This document shows positions 8,638-17,183 of a DNA stretch of 64,000 nucleotides, piece by piece. A model generated the notes under the pieces. That model searched no databases and had not been told where the DNA came from. It worked only from the letters and a program-made list of their open reading frames with translations. The number at the start of each line of letters is the position of its first letter. The first letter of the stretch is position 1. The stretch is from NCBI GenBank assembly GCA_039029275.1, contig JBCCGL010000012.1:1-64000 (forward strand). Direction: 5' to 3'. Origin of the DNA: JBCCGL01 sp039029275 (GTDB lineage: Bacteria > Pseudomonadota > Gammaproteobacteria > JBCCGL01). Position numbers and translations under genes: made by a program.

Positions 8638-10086
8638 TCAATGCTCCGACATTTCCTCGTTACGCACGATATTGTATTTACGCATTTTTTCCACCAGGGT
8701 GGTCCGGCGCACGCGCAGACGTTTGGCGGCATGAGCCACAACACCGTCGGTTTCTTCCAGCGCCTGATGGATCAAGCTCATTTCGATGTTGGTCAAATGC
8801 TGTTTAAGATCAATACCTTCGCGCGGTAATCGAGGTTCATTCAGGAGTTCAAGGTTGGGCATACCCACCATGTACCCCGGCGAGGCGGGCTCCGCGTCAC
8901 CAAATTCTTCCTTGACTTGCTCAGGCACAATTTTGCTCGGCAAATCTTTGACATCGACGACGCCATAGGGGAACAGAATAGCGAGGCGTTCCACCAGATT
9001 CGCTAACTCGCGCACGTTACCGGGCCAGCGGTAGTTACACAGTGTGACCATCGCAGCGGGTGTGAGCCGAACCGAACCGCTTTTCTCGTGCTCGAGTCGC
9101 GTAATCAGTTCGTTAACCAGTAACGGCAGGTCTTCTAGCCGGTCGCGCATCGCCGGCATTTCAATCGGGAAAACGTTCAAGCGATAGTAAAGATCCTCGC
9201 GAAAGTCGCCTTTTTCAATCAAGGTGTCGAGGTCGCGGTGGGTCGCGGCGATGATCCGCACGTTGGTTTTAATGCTGCGATTACTACCGACGCGCTCGAA
9301 TGATCGTTCCTGAATAACGCGGAGTAATTTCACCTGCATCGTCAGCGGCATATCCCCGATTTCATCTAAGAATATCGTCCCGCCTTCGGCCAGTTCAAAC
9401 CGACCCTGGCGCGCACTCAGAGCACCAGTAAACGCGCCTTTTTCATGGCCAAATAATTCGCTCTCGAGCAAGTCGCCCGGAATCGCACCGCAATTAATCG
9501 GCACAAATGGTTTGTTACGCCGCGTTGAATAATAGTGAATGTTGCGAGCCACGACCTCCTTGCCGGTGCCTGACTCTCCCAAAATCAGAACTGTTGCTTC
9601 GGTACTGGCGACCTGCTCGATCATCTTGCGGACGCGCCGTATGGCGCGGCTATTACCCACCAGACTGCGAAAAAGCTCGAGCGATTGCGATGACGCCTCT
9701 TTCGACTGCGATTTCGGGGTACGCACTTCGGCTTTGTGCAATAGGTTGGTTAACTGGGGGTATTTGATGTCGGTTTTCATCGAGGCGATAAAACCGGCTG
9801 GCAAGGGATTACCGACCTCCTCGTGGCCTGCGTTATCGCTTACCAGAATCATCGGAGGGCAACGCTGTACGCGAGTGTAAAGTTCCTCGGCCAGGTCAAG
9901 CGAACGCTCAGATTCACATAAAAAAATGATTCCGTAGTCACTGAGATCGGTCATATCACGCAGCAATTCAGGGTTACTCAGCACCTGGGCATCGTAATCT
10001 ACAAAATTCAGCAGTTTCGCGATTTCACGCGTACGCTCGCTATCCGAATCGGCAACGAGCACTTTTTTGGGGGACTTATCGGCCAT
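8638..10086 (-). CDS. fleQ: Master flagellar transcription activator FleQ
   Basis: A 482-residue bacterial enhancer-binding protein. The N-terminal domain is receiver-like, but the usual phospho-acceptor Asp is replaced (Cys57 lies at about that position), as in known FleQ proteins that are not controlled by phosphorylation. The AAA+ domain has Walker A GESGTGKE at 170-177, GAFTGA at 217-222 and Walker B FLDE at 239-242; a Fis-type helix-turn-helix closes the protein. FleQ sits at the top of the polar flagellar hierarchy, and in Pseudomonas its ATPase is turned down by FleN and c-di-GMP. It lies upstream of fleS and fleR in the standard order. No strong ribosome binding site is visible before the ATG. 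Confidence 0.95.
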   Translation of the reverse strand: MADKSPKKVLVADSDSERTREIAKLLNFVDYDAQVLSNPELLRDMTDLSDYGIIFLCESERSLDLAEELYTRVQRCPPMILVSDNAGHEEVGNPLPAGFIASMKTDIKYPQLTNLLHKAEVRTPKSQSKEASSQSLELFRSLVGNSRAIRRVRKMIEQVASTEATVLILGESGTGKEVVARNIHYYSTRRNKPFVPINCGAIPGDLLESELFGHEKGAFTGALSARQGRFELAEGGTIFLDEIGDMPLTMQVKLLRVIQERSFERVGSNRSIKTNVRIIAATHRDLDTLIEKGDFREDLYYRLNVFPIEMPAMRDRLEDLPLLVNELITRLEHEKSGSVRLTPAAMVTLCNYRWPGNVRELANLVERLAILFPYGVVDVKDLPSKIVPEQVKEEFGDAEPASPGYMVGMPNLELLNEPRLPREGIDLKQHLTNIEMSLIHQALEETDGVVAHAAKRLRVRRTTLVEKMRKYNIVRNEEMSEH

Positions 10087-10335
10087 TATCTAATCAGCTG
10101 TTTGCGACATCTGTTTTGGCGGTCTGGCTAGAGTCAGGTCTACCAGAATCCGTTGTCGCGATTTTATCAATTACTGCTTGCTGCGCTTCACCGTGCACTC
10201 TTTAACCAGGTGCAGCAGCTACGCACAACCCGAAGCCGTAGTATTAGTTAATTTGAGACGAAATACAAAGAAAGTTAGACGAACATCTGAGCTGTGAACG
10301 GACAGAAGTGTCCGAAAAAGAGATATTTAGCGGGG

Positions 10336-10680
10336 TTATTGCGAATTAAAGTTGGCGTATGCTTTGGTTGCGCTCGCGCGAATGCGCTGACCAACCGCAT
10401 CTTTAACAACGGCACCGCGGCGAAGCTTTGCGCTTTCCAGAATTTGCTGATTCGCCGTGGCGACTGCACTGAGCTTTTCGCGGTCTTGAGCAGAAAGCGC
10501 TTCGGGCCCGCTCAGCCGAACAACATCAAAAAGATCGGTGAGCCTGCCCATACGCTCCTCAACCAAATCATTCATGGATGTCCAATCCTGCGTTTGCGCC
10601 AATTCGTCGATGCGTTGAGATATGAGTACGATGGCTTCAACAGCCTCGCGAGTTGATGCTTGGGTCGTCTGGTTGCTCAC
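10336..10680 (-). CDS. fliT: FliT-like flagellar export chaperone
   Basis: A small helical protein of 114 residues, encoded directly after fliS. FliT proteins are export chaperones for the cap protein FliD and, in enterics, also bind FlhDC. The start is a GTG at 10680 whose last bases form the fliS stop (GTGA overlap), so the genes are translationally coupled; the frame continues upstream, but that part only shadows fliS. Little sequence is conserved in FliT, so size, helical pattern (residues about 10-90) and the fliD-fliS-fliT order carry the call. It could be another small flagellar chaperone. Confidence 0.7.
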   Translation of the reverse strand: MSNQTTQASTREAVEAIVLISQRIDELAQTQDWTSMNDLVEERMGRLTDLFDVVRLSGPEALSAQDREKLSAVATANQQILESAKLRRGAVVKDAVGQRIRASATKAYANFNSQ

Positions 10681-11108
10681 AGTTTTTCTACAGCGGCCTC
10701 GGGCGTGTTTGATGTCGAATGCACATTGGGAATGTCTTCCCATGCGGTTTTAATCTCACGCAAGAGTTGCGCCACTTCGTCGAGCAACTCGGGCTCACTT
10801 TCGAGATTGGCGCGCAGCAACTGACGAATCATGTAATCGTAGAGGTCAGCCAGATTCTGCGCCAGCTCTCCCCCTACCGGCATATCGAGGCAGCCGCGCA
10901 AGCCTTCGATAATCGTCACTGTGTTACCAATCAGTCGCCCTTTTTCGGCAATGTCTTTCTGCAGCAAGGCACCTTTCGCAAGCGCTATGCGCTCCAGTGC
11001 GCCTTCCATCAACATGGTTATCAATTGGTGAGGATCGGCGTAAGCCGCCTCCGAAAAAACACCGACTTGTTGATACTCCTGCATCGCCGCATTTTGAGAA
11101 GCACTCAT
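10677..11108 (-). CDS. fliS: Flagellin export chaperone FliS
   Basis: FliS (143 residues) binds the C-terminal helices of unfolded flagellin in the cytoplasm and delivers it to the export gate. The N-terminal part has the family pattern: a short tail with Tyr and Gln, then the block DPHQLITMLMEGALERI, the counterpart of the usual PHQLIxMLYDGAL. The rest forms the four-helix bundle. ATG start at 11108 with AAGGGG nine bases upstream. It overlaps fliT by four bases. Confidence 0.96.
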   Translation of the reverse strand: MSASQNAAMQEYQQVGVFSEAAYADPHQLITMLMEGALERIALAKGALLQKDIAEKGRLIGNTVTIIEGLRGCLDMPVGGELAQNLADLYDYMIRQLLRANLESEPELLDEVAQLLREIKTAWEDIPNVHSTSNTPEAAVEKL

Positions 11109-11176
11109 TCTCTACCCCTTACATTTATTTGAATTGCACGCGTCGTTTAATCGCGTTGTCTTATTTGTATCGACCA

Positions 11177-11362
11177 CTAGGCCGGCTGATTGAGCTCGAC
11201 AATCCGCAAGGTCGAGCCGCTGTCTGTATCGTTGACGAACATCAGCGCACCGGATTCGCGCAGCGGCTGAATCTCTATCGTTCTGCGGATACATTGCGCT
11301 GACCGCTTTTTTTGGATTTGCGCTTTTGTCCGCCCATTCTCTTTAGACGATCGTTTGGCCAC
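11177..11362 (-). CDS. Small hypothetical protein between fliD and fliS
   Basis: A 61-codon frame fills the otherwise empty 298-base gap between fliD and fliS, on the same strand. The product has a very basic first third (Lys/Arg-rich) and then a mixed hydrophobic and charged stretch that reads like alternating beta strands (IEIQPLRES, ALMFVND, TLRIVELN). I do not recognise a family. The start would be a GTG at 11362 without a clear ribosome binding site, which weakens the case. It could be a real small flagellar accessory gene or a chance frame; its protein-like second half and its place in the operon favour a gene. Confidence 0.42.
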   Translation of the reverse strand: MAKRSSKENGRTKAQIQKKRSAQCIRRTIEIQPLRESGALMFVNDTDSGSTLRIVELNQPA

Positions 11363-11406
11363 AATCGATTTTGCTATTTACGCGCACGTCGTATGCTGCG
11401 CATTGC

Positions 11407-12807
11407 TTAGCTTTCATTGCGTGAGAATCCCGGCAAGTCCGCCAGTTGTTGCGTCAAAAAATCAGAGGTCGCCTGAAAGTTGGCAACTAACGCATCCAAC
11501 GCGGTGAACTCGGCGCGGTAACGCGCCTCAATGCGAATCAACCGATCACTGAGTCGCTCGCGCGATTCGTCAATTTCATCAATGCTTGTTTGCAAGCCTT
11601 CTGTGCGTGCATTGAGGATGCCATCGGTATCGAGATACGCACTTAAAAGCGAATCAAGTTTGACTGCTATTCCGTCTGTTTCATCCGCAAACAGCGTACC
11701 GATATCGTCGAAATTGCTGTCGACAGCGGCGTCAAACACTTCCGAATCCAATTCGAGATCGCCATTGGCGTTGGTGGTAATGCCAATGCTGGACAAGCTG
11801 TTAAACCCGCCGGTCACCGCTGCGACAGTTTGGGTTATTTGCAGTGAAACCTGGCTGTCTATGTTTCGCAGTGTGGCGTCACCCAACAGCACACCGGCCG
11901 TGTCTGACGCGGCGTCGTAAAAAGAGAGTTGGGCAACGGTCGATCCTAAAGAATTGTATGCTGCAATAAATTCGTTCACTGAACTTGTCAGACTCGACTT
12001 ATCCAGTTCGATGGAAAGCGAGCGATTGGTTCCAATGTCCGCTTTCTCCAGCTCAAGAGTAACGCCCTCTATTGCGTCGTTTATGGTGTTAGAGGAACGC
12101 GTCACACTTTGTCCGTCAACTTCGATCTGCGCGTCCACTGCTGCGTTGAGTTCAGTCAGGTTGACGTTTGTCAGCGTAGACAATCCGTTGGCATCGGCTG
12201 AATCACCGTCATCATCAAGTACAGTTACGTTAACTGTATTGTCAGTGCCGGATTGCGTTGCGGTTAGTACCAATCGGCTTTCCGTACCGCCGAATCCATC
12301 ATCGACATTGACGATCGTTGCGCTCACGCCGGTATTATCGCCGGCTTCATTGACGGCATCGCGAATGCCAGCAAGCGTTTTGTTATTCTCATCGATGATG
12401 ACGTCGAACGATTCACCATTAATCGTAAACGTCAGCGTGCCGGTGCCGACTTCGGCATCCGAATCCGCAAAACCTGCAGTACTGAGTTTTTGCGCTTCAG
12501 CAGTTGCTAAAACCTGAATCTGATACTCGCCGGCAACTGCAGTGTTACTCGCTGAGGCAGTAAATACTGATTCGTCACTCGAGGTGGCTGTGCGGGGTTG
12601 AAAACTATCCAGATCCTTTAGATCGGTCAGGCTGGATTGAAATTGCGAAAGTGCTGAACTTAGAAGGCCCAGGCCGGATAATTCGGCCTGGTAGCCCGCT
12701 TCCTGCTGGTCAAGACGATTTACAGCCGGCTGCCCTTCGGCAGTTACCAGCTGCGTGATGAGTCCTTCGATATCGAGTCCTGAACCAATACCTGCCGATG
12801 TAATCAT
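11407..12807 (-). CDS. fliD: Flagellar filament cap protein FliD (HAP2)
   Basis: FliD forms the cap at the filament tip under which exported flagellin folds. The 466-residue product has the FliD N-terminal domain (about 5-100, beginning with the typical ITSAGIGSGLDIEGLI block) and the FliD C-terminal domain (about 220-450), ending in the long helices of the leg region. The central part is rich in Asp, Thr, Ser and Val, as in exported, surface-exposed and fast-changing cap domains. It has very few basic residues. It is preceded by flaG and followed by the small unknown gene, fliS and fliT. Confidence 0.96.
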   Translation of the reverse strand: MITSAGIGSGLDIEGLITQLVTAEGQPAVNRLDQQEAGYQAELSGLGLLSSALSQFQSSLTDLKDLDSFQPRTATSSDESVFTASASNTAVAGEYQIQVLATAEAQKLSTAGFADSDAEVGTGTLTFTINGESFDVIIDENNKTLAGIRDAVNEAGDNTGVSATIVNVDDGFGGTESRLVLTATQSGTDNTVNVTVLDDDGDSADANGLSTLTNVNLTELNAAVDAQIEVDGQSVTRSSNTINDAIEGVTLELEKADIGTNRSLSIELDKSSLTSSVNEFIAAYNSLGSTVAQLSFYDAASDTAGVLLGDATLRNIDSQVSLQITQTVAAVTGGFNSLSSIGITTNANGDLELDSEVFDAAVDSNFDDIGTLFADETDGIAVKLDSLLSAYLDTDGILNARTEGLQTSIDEIDESRERLSDRLIRIEARYRAEFTALDALVANFQATSDFLTQQLADLPGFSRNES

Positions 12808-12858
12808 GGAGAAACCCGAAAACTTTGTTGGGGCTGAACGTCATCGCTTAATCGCACC

Positions 12859-13281
12859 TCAGGCGCGCGCGCTTAATATCAGGCCGTTTCCGTCAACAGC
12901 CTGCGTGTCCTGCGAGGCCTGCAAATGACGAGCCAACGCCAGCGCCTCTTCGGGCGGGAACTGGCGAATGACTTCATCGGTTTCCGAATCCAATACTTTG
13001 ACAACGGTCGTGCCAGTGTCATCGTCGACCGAAAACTGCAGTGTACGCTGCACACGTTGCACATAGTCATTAATGTCGCGCACCGCGGCACTGAGTTTTT
13101 CAGGCTCAACATTTGCACCATTGGCGTCACCCTGCGGCAACGTTTGGTCATTCGCTGCCACAGCTTGCCGACCGGCACCGCTGATCGCGGTCACCGAGGC
13201 ACTGGCGACCTGAGCCGCAGGATCCTGCACCGCTGAACCTTTGATTCCTGAATTTTGAGTTTCAACTATCATGGTGTTCAC
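12859..13281 (-). CDS. flaG: Flagellar protein FlaG
   Basis: FlaG (140 residues) influences filament length in polar flagellar systems; its exact role is unsettled. The C-terminal half (about 70-135) is the FlaG domain, with the pattern LQFSVDDDTGTTVVKVLDSE followed by EVIRQFPPEEAL. The N-terminal half is loose and Ala/Gln-rich. It lies in the common order fliC-flaG-fliD-fliS. A perfect hairpin lies between fliC and flaG, so flaG is read either by partial read-through or from a promoter I could not identify. Confidence 0.93.
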   Translation of the reverse strand: MNTMIVETQNSGIKGSAVQDPAAQVASASVTAISGAGRQAVAANDQTLPQGDANGANVEPEKLSAAVRDINDYVQRVQRTLQFSVDDDTGTTVVKVLDSETDEVIRQFPPEEALALARHLQASQDTQAVDGNGLILSARA

Positions 13282-13301
13282 TCTCTTGCGTTTCTGCGAA
13301 A

Positions 13302-13332
13302 GTGAGGTGTCGCATTAACCGCAACACCTCAC
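13302..13332 (-). terminator. Hairpin after the flagellin gene
   Basis: A perfect 9-base-pair stem (GTGAGGTGT with ACACCTCAC) encloses a 13-base loop, 20 bases after the fliC stop on the minus strand. It is followed only by a weak T-run (TTTCGC), so it may stop part of the transcripts or protect the 3' end of the very abundant flagellin message rather than fully terminate before flaG. Confidence 0.6.
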
Positions 13333-13352
13333 GTCGCATCAAGCTGTACCGC

Positions 13353-14822
13353 TTACTGCAGCAGCGACAGTACGCTCTGCGGCAAGGCATTAGCCTGTGC
13401 CAGGATGGCTGTACCTGCCTGTTGCAGAATCTGCGCCCGGGACAAACGTGCGGTTTCCGCCGCGAAGTCCGCATCTTCAATTCGACCTCGTGATGCACTG
13501 AGGTTTTCTGATTGAATCTGCAGGTTGGAAATCGTGGATTCCAGTCGGTTCTGGAATGCACCCAGCGATGCCCGGCTATTCGCGATGTTTTCAATCGCCG
13601 AATCGATAATGTCCAGTGCGGATGTCGAACCGGTAACCGTGGTCAGGTCGAGAGCTGAAACCCCCGCGCTAACGGATACGGTTGCTGCGTTCACACCTGC
13701 GTTAGCGGCAAGGCCTGCAGCGGTGTACTCGGCGACAGTACCGCCAATCGTGATGCCGTTCGAACCGCTTGAGGTCAGAACGACGTTGCCCGTTGCAGCG
13801 ATATCCGCGCCACCAACGCCCGCAAGTGCCACAGTGTCGCCGACAAAATCAATGTTGCGCCCATCGGCCGCAGTAAGCGTATAAGTACCCGCTGTCACAC
13901 TGTTGATTGTCGCTGTCACTCCGGTTTGGTCGCTTACTGCGTTAACAGCAGCGACGAAGTTTGTGACCTTCTGATCCAGGTTCGCGGCGCCCACTGCAAC
14001 GATAGTGCCCAGCGCTACGCCGTTCAAAGTTGCTCCGGTACTGTTACCAGTTGCGAGCGTGTCAACTGTACCCGTTGCCGTTGTCGCTTCGACCGTTGCT
14101 ATCACACCACTGTCAGTTGTGATGGCGTTGATTGCATTTGCTTTGGCAATGGCACTGCCGGCTGCGTTGTTAAATGACACGCCGTCGTCGGCTGATGCAC
14201 CAACCGCGAACCCGTTGATGGTGATGCCGCCCGAGGTCAGCGCTGTAGCAGCTGTTACGTCGACACCGGTAACCGTGGTCGAATAAGACGAGTTACCGCC
14301 AACTCCGAGAGAACTCGTGCGCGCACTGGCGATGCTGGAAATCTGGATCTGGTTGCTTGAACCCGAATCCGCGCCTACCTGCAATAGCTGACCAGTAAAC
14401 GTGCCGTCGAGCAAGTTGAGACCGTTGTAGTTGGTGTTTGTGGCAACACGCTCGATCTCAGCGATCAACTGCGAGGCCTCGTTGTTCAGTTTCTGACGGT
14501 CAGTCGCCGAGTTACTTGCGTTGGCAGATTGAACCGCCAGTTCACGAATACGCTGAAGGTTCGAAGACACTTCGTTCAATGCACCTTCTGCGATCTGCAA
14601 AACGGAGATACCGTCGTTTGCGTTTCGTGCGGCCTGGTCGGAACCACGAATTTGTGCAGTAAACCTAGCCGCGATGGCGAGGCCCGCTGCGTCATCCTTC
14701 GCGCTGTTGACGCGCAGACCGGATGACAGTCTTTGCAACGCCGTGCCTAAATCACGCTGCGTCCCGTTGAGGTTGCGCTGCGCGTTCAAACTGGCGACGT
14801 TTGTGTTAATTGTCAATGCCAT
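13353..14822 (-). CDS. fliC: Flagellin (filament protein)
   Basis: The only flagellin gene in the window (489 residues). The N-terminal D0/D1 part (about 1-140) starts with the classic MALTINTNVASLNAQRNL and has the SSGLRVNSAKDDAAGLAIA block; the C-terminal D1/D0 part (about 395-489) ends with the typical ALPQSVLSLLQ. The central region is long, almost free of charged residues and rich in Thr, Ser, Ala and Val, offering many surface Ser/Thr residues for O-glycosylation. That fits the neighbouring maf and nonulosonic acid genes. ATG start with GGAG upstream; the leader of about 100 bases comes from a sigma-28 promoter. Confidence 0.98.
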   Translation of the reverse strand: MALTINTNVASLNAQRNLNGTQRDLGTALQRLSSGLRVNSAKDDAAGLAIAARFTAQIRGSDQAARNANDGISVLQIAEGALNEVSSNLQRIRELAVQSANASNSATDRQKLNNEASQLIAEIERVATNTNYNGLNLLDGTFTGQLLQVGADSGSSNQIQISSIASARTSSLGVGGNSSYSTTVTGVDVTAATALTSGGITINGFAVGASADDGVSFNNAAGSAIAKANAINAITTDSGVIATVEATTATGTVDTLATGNSTGATLNGVALGTIVAVGAANLDQKVTNFVAAVNAVSDQTGVTATINSVTAGTYTLTAADGRNIDFVGDTVALAGVGGADIAATGNVVLTSSGSNGITIGGTVAEYTAAGLAANAGVNAATVSVSAGVSALDLTTVTGSTSALDIIDSAIENIANSRASLGAFQNRLESTISNLQIQSENLSASRGRIEDADFAAETARLSRAQILQQAGTAILAQANALPQSVLSLLQ

Positions 14823-14928
14823 TTTGTTTCTCCAAAGTCACTATCTAGTTGTCGGCAACCCCATCGGGTCACAGGGAGTCAACGGTCAACGGTTCTCACC
14901 CCGTAATTCGTTGTCACTCGTGAATTTG

Positions 14929-14955
14929 CTATCGACCCGTGTGAAGAAATCTTTA
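14929..14955 (-). promoter_or_regulatory. Sigma-28 (FliA) promoter of the flagellin gene
   Basis: On the minus strand the region reads TAAAGATT, 11 bases, GTCGATAG, against the FliA consensus TAAAGTTT-N11-GCCGATAA. Spacing is exact, and 13 of 16 positions agree. It lies about 107 bases before the flagellin ATG, which fits a late flagellar gene. Confidence 0.78.
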
Positions 14956-15151
14956 ATCCTGTCAAGGTTTGCCGGGAAGATTCTTTTCACCGATAAGGGA
15001 CCCCGACCGTAGAACTCTGGGTTGCTCTGTTGAAGATAACGGCATGCACAGTACAAAGTTGACCGCTTATTTGTATTGCACTCAGATGCTTAGGGCACCG
15101 CAGTTGATCCGGTCAAAGCCACCGGACATTCCATTAGTCGTCCACCAACAA

Positions 15152-15167
15152 TGGCAGTCAAATTGCT
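15152..15167 (+). promoter_or_regulatory. Sigma-54 promoter of maf
   Basis: TGGCAG-TCAAA-TTGCT: GG and GC lie exactly ten bases apart, and the site matches TGGCAC-N5-TTGCW at nearly every position. Transcription would start near 15179, about 28 bases before the maf start at 15207. This places the glycosyltransferase gene in the FleQ/FleR-sigma-54 class rather than with its target flagellin. Confidence 0.75.
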
Positions 15168-15206
15168 TGGGATAACGATACCTACTTTACCCACCGGCTG
15201 TTATTT

Positions 15207-17183
15207 ATGCTCGCAGAACAAGATCAACTCGCCGCCATAGCCCAACACATGCAGGCGCGTTTCATCCATAACCTGGAAACATTCAGGCAACATTTACCGC
15301 AACTCCACAAGGTGCTGGCGGCATTACCGCCGAACGAAGCGACGGTCGATATCAGTTACTCCGGCGTGCGGCTCATTTTCGATAATGCGGACATCTATCC
15401 GCACGATCCTTGGGAGATGAGCAAGGACCAGATCGACAAGTTCGTCGATAACGCGAGCAGCTTTTCGCTGTACCCGGTTCCGCCGAAGCATGACGGAATC
15501 AAACAACACGAGGCGATGACTAAGCTGATCCCCTCGGAGGAGTTGTCGCCAGCACAGATTTTGTCGTACGAATTTGATCGACAAAACGTACCCCTAATGT
15601 TGTGTTTTGGGGTTGGCTGCGGTTTTCACATCGAACAATTGATCGCACGCCTGAACCTGCGCCATTTAGTGCTATTTGAACAGAGTCCAGCAGTTCTCAG
15701 AGCGTCGCTCTACTGCGTTGACTGGTGGGAAATCTTCGATGTCTTTTCCAAGCCGGGACGCCATCTTGATATCGTGCTTGGCTGCGATGTTGAGGTCAGC
15801 GCCGACGCCGCATTACAAAGTATCCGTCGGTACAGCCCTATTTTCAGTACCACAACTTTTCTGTTCGATCATTTTGAAGGCCCATTTTATGAAGCGCTGA
15901 AAACACAAGTGAAGGCTGTGCTAAGCGTCGCCCCTCAAGGTATGGGTTTTTACGATGACGAACTGACCGGAATAACGCAAACCCGCAAAAATCTGCAGTC
16001 CAAGCCGTCGATATTGCGTCACCCCCCTGCCACACAAAATGATTGTCCTGCATTTATCGTTGGTTCGGGGCCATCGTTGAATAGCGCGATTGATACGATA
16101 CGAAAGCACCAGGACAGTGCAATCATTTTCTCCTGCGGCAGCTCCATCGGACCGCTGTTGGCCAATGGGATCGTACCGGATTTTCATCTGGAACAAGAGC
16201 GTCATGAACATACAAAGCTGATGCTGGAAGCCCTGGAACAAAAAGATCAGCTGAGCGAGATTGATCTGATCATGCTTAACGTTGTGCCGGGTGAAATTTC
16301 GCGCTGGTTCAAGTCAACGTCGATAGCCTTAAAAGGCCACGATTCGGCAGCTCATATGTTTCCCCCCGGGACTCCACAGCTCAATTACAGCAATCCAACG
16401 GTGACCAACTTTGGTGTTGCGTTAAGCACGTTTCTGAATTTTAAACAGATTTATCTATTCGGCGTCGATCTCTCAATTACTGATCTTGAATCTCACCACG
16501 CTGATGCGACTGCATACGAAAACAGAGATATAAAGGAGTGGTTGACGACGTTAGAAGACTCACTAAACCGAGTCTTACCCGGCAACTTCAGGGAAACGGT
16601 GCGCTCACACGATATGTTTAATTGGGCCCGTGTTCATTTCGAATGCATATCGAGCAGTGAACTGCACAACCGTCAGTTTTTTAACTGCAGTGACGGCGCG
16701 CGTATTAAGGGTTTCGAACCTTTGCGACCCAATCAAGTCGATATAAATCGCGCCGAAATCGACAAACGAAAATCACGACTGAAAGTGAAACACTGTTTCA
16801 GCAGTAAAACCAAATCGTTAGAATATTTTGAGCAGGCCTTGGATCATATTAATAACGATTTTACTCGTACCGTTAACGATCTGATCGCCATTTTGTCGTC
16901 GCCGATCGAAAATCGATCCGATTTTGTCGATCTCGCTGATAAGGGGTATTTGCGCGTGTCAGATAGTTCGATGCAGCGTTCAACTCACGTAATCGCTCAG
17001 GCAATCTACAAGCACTTCATGTTACTTACAAACGCGTATTCGAGCAGTATCAAAAATCCAGCGGATGCTATGGACTACACGCGCAAATCGATTGAACATT
17101 TTGTCGATTTTTTGGCGTGGTCAAAGCAGGATTTTGATCAATTCGTCCAAAATTTGCGAAGGGGTTACTCCGTCGAATATTGA
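15207..17183 (+). CDS. Maf-type flagellin glycosyltransferase (motility accessory factor, MptE-like)
   Basis: A 658-residue protein of the Maf/DUF115 family, whose members transfer nonulosonic acids such as pseudaminic or legionaminic acid onto Ser/Thr of flagellin in the cytoplasm. The central MptE-like domain (about 260-480) carries GSGPSL at 286-291, the nucleotide-sugar binding loop, followed by the SCGSSIGPLL and PDFHLEQE blocks. The N-terminal region (about 50-240) forms the Rossmann-like Maf domain, and the C-terminal region (about 520-650) is helical. ATG start 40 bases after a sigma-54 promoter. Its 3' end overlaps the convergent pseI by 19 bases. Its place between fliC and the sugar operon supports flagellin as acceptor. 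Confidence 0.92.
   Translation: MLAEQDQLAAIAQHMQARFIHNLETFRQHLPQLHKVLAALPPNEATVDISYSGVRLIFDNADIYPHDPWEMSKDQIDKFVDNASSFSLYPVPPKHDGIKQHEAMTKLIPSEELSPAQILSYEFDRQNVPLMLCFGVGCGFHIEQLIARLNLRHLVLFEQSPAVLRASLYCVDWWEIFDVFSKPGRHLDIVLGCDVEVSADAALQSIRRYSPIFSTTTFLFDHFEGPFYEALKTQVKAVLSVAPQGMGFYDDELTGITQTRKNLQSKPSILRHPPATQNDCPAFIVGSGPSLNSAIDTIRKHQDSAIIFSCGSSIGPLLANGIVPDFHLEQERHEHTKLMLEALEQKDQLSEIDLIMLNVVPGEISRWFKSTSIALKGHDSAAHMFPPGTPQLNYSNPTVTNFGVALSTFLNFKQIYLFGVDLSITDLESHHADATAYENRDIKEWLTTLEDSLNRVLPGNFRETVRSHDMFNWARVHFECISSSELHNRQFFNCSDGARIKGFEPLRPNQVDINRAEIDKRKSRLKVKHCFSSKTKSLEYFEQALDHINNDFTRTVNDLIAILSSPIENRSDFVDLADKGYLRVSDSSMQRSTHVIAQAIYKHFMLLTNAYSSSIKNPADAMDYTRKSIEHFVDFLAWSKQDFDQFVQNLRRGYSVEY

Larger units (their letters stand above)
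14823..15206. other. Intergenic region between divergent fliC and maf
   Basis: This 384-base gap separates the flagellin gene (minus) from the maf gene (plus). It holds the fliC leader and its sigma-28 promoter (14929-14955), and the sigma-54 promoter of maf (15152-15167). I see no convincing gene here. The stretch of about 200 bases between the two promoters has room for FleQ or FleR binding sites, but I could not recognise a specific one. Confidence 0.7.

Noticed and set aside
10299..10314. Small inverted repeat CGGACA-GAAG-TGTCCG after fliT
   Set aside because: Only six base pairs and the T-run is on the wrong side for a minus-strand terminator.
14989..14996. Plus-strand ACCGATAA resembling a sigma-28 -10 box
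   Set aside because: No TAAAGTTT-like box lies 11 bases upstream, and maf already has a good sigma-54 site.
14969..15175. 68-codon open frame between fliC and maf on plus
   Set aside because: No binding site, composition unlike a protein, and it overlaps the maf sigma-54 promoter.
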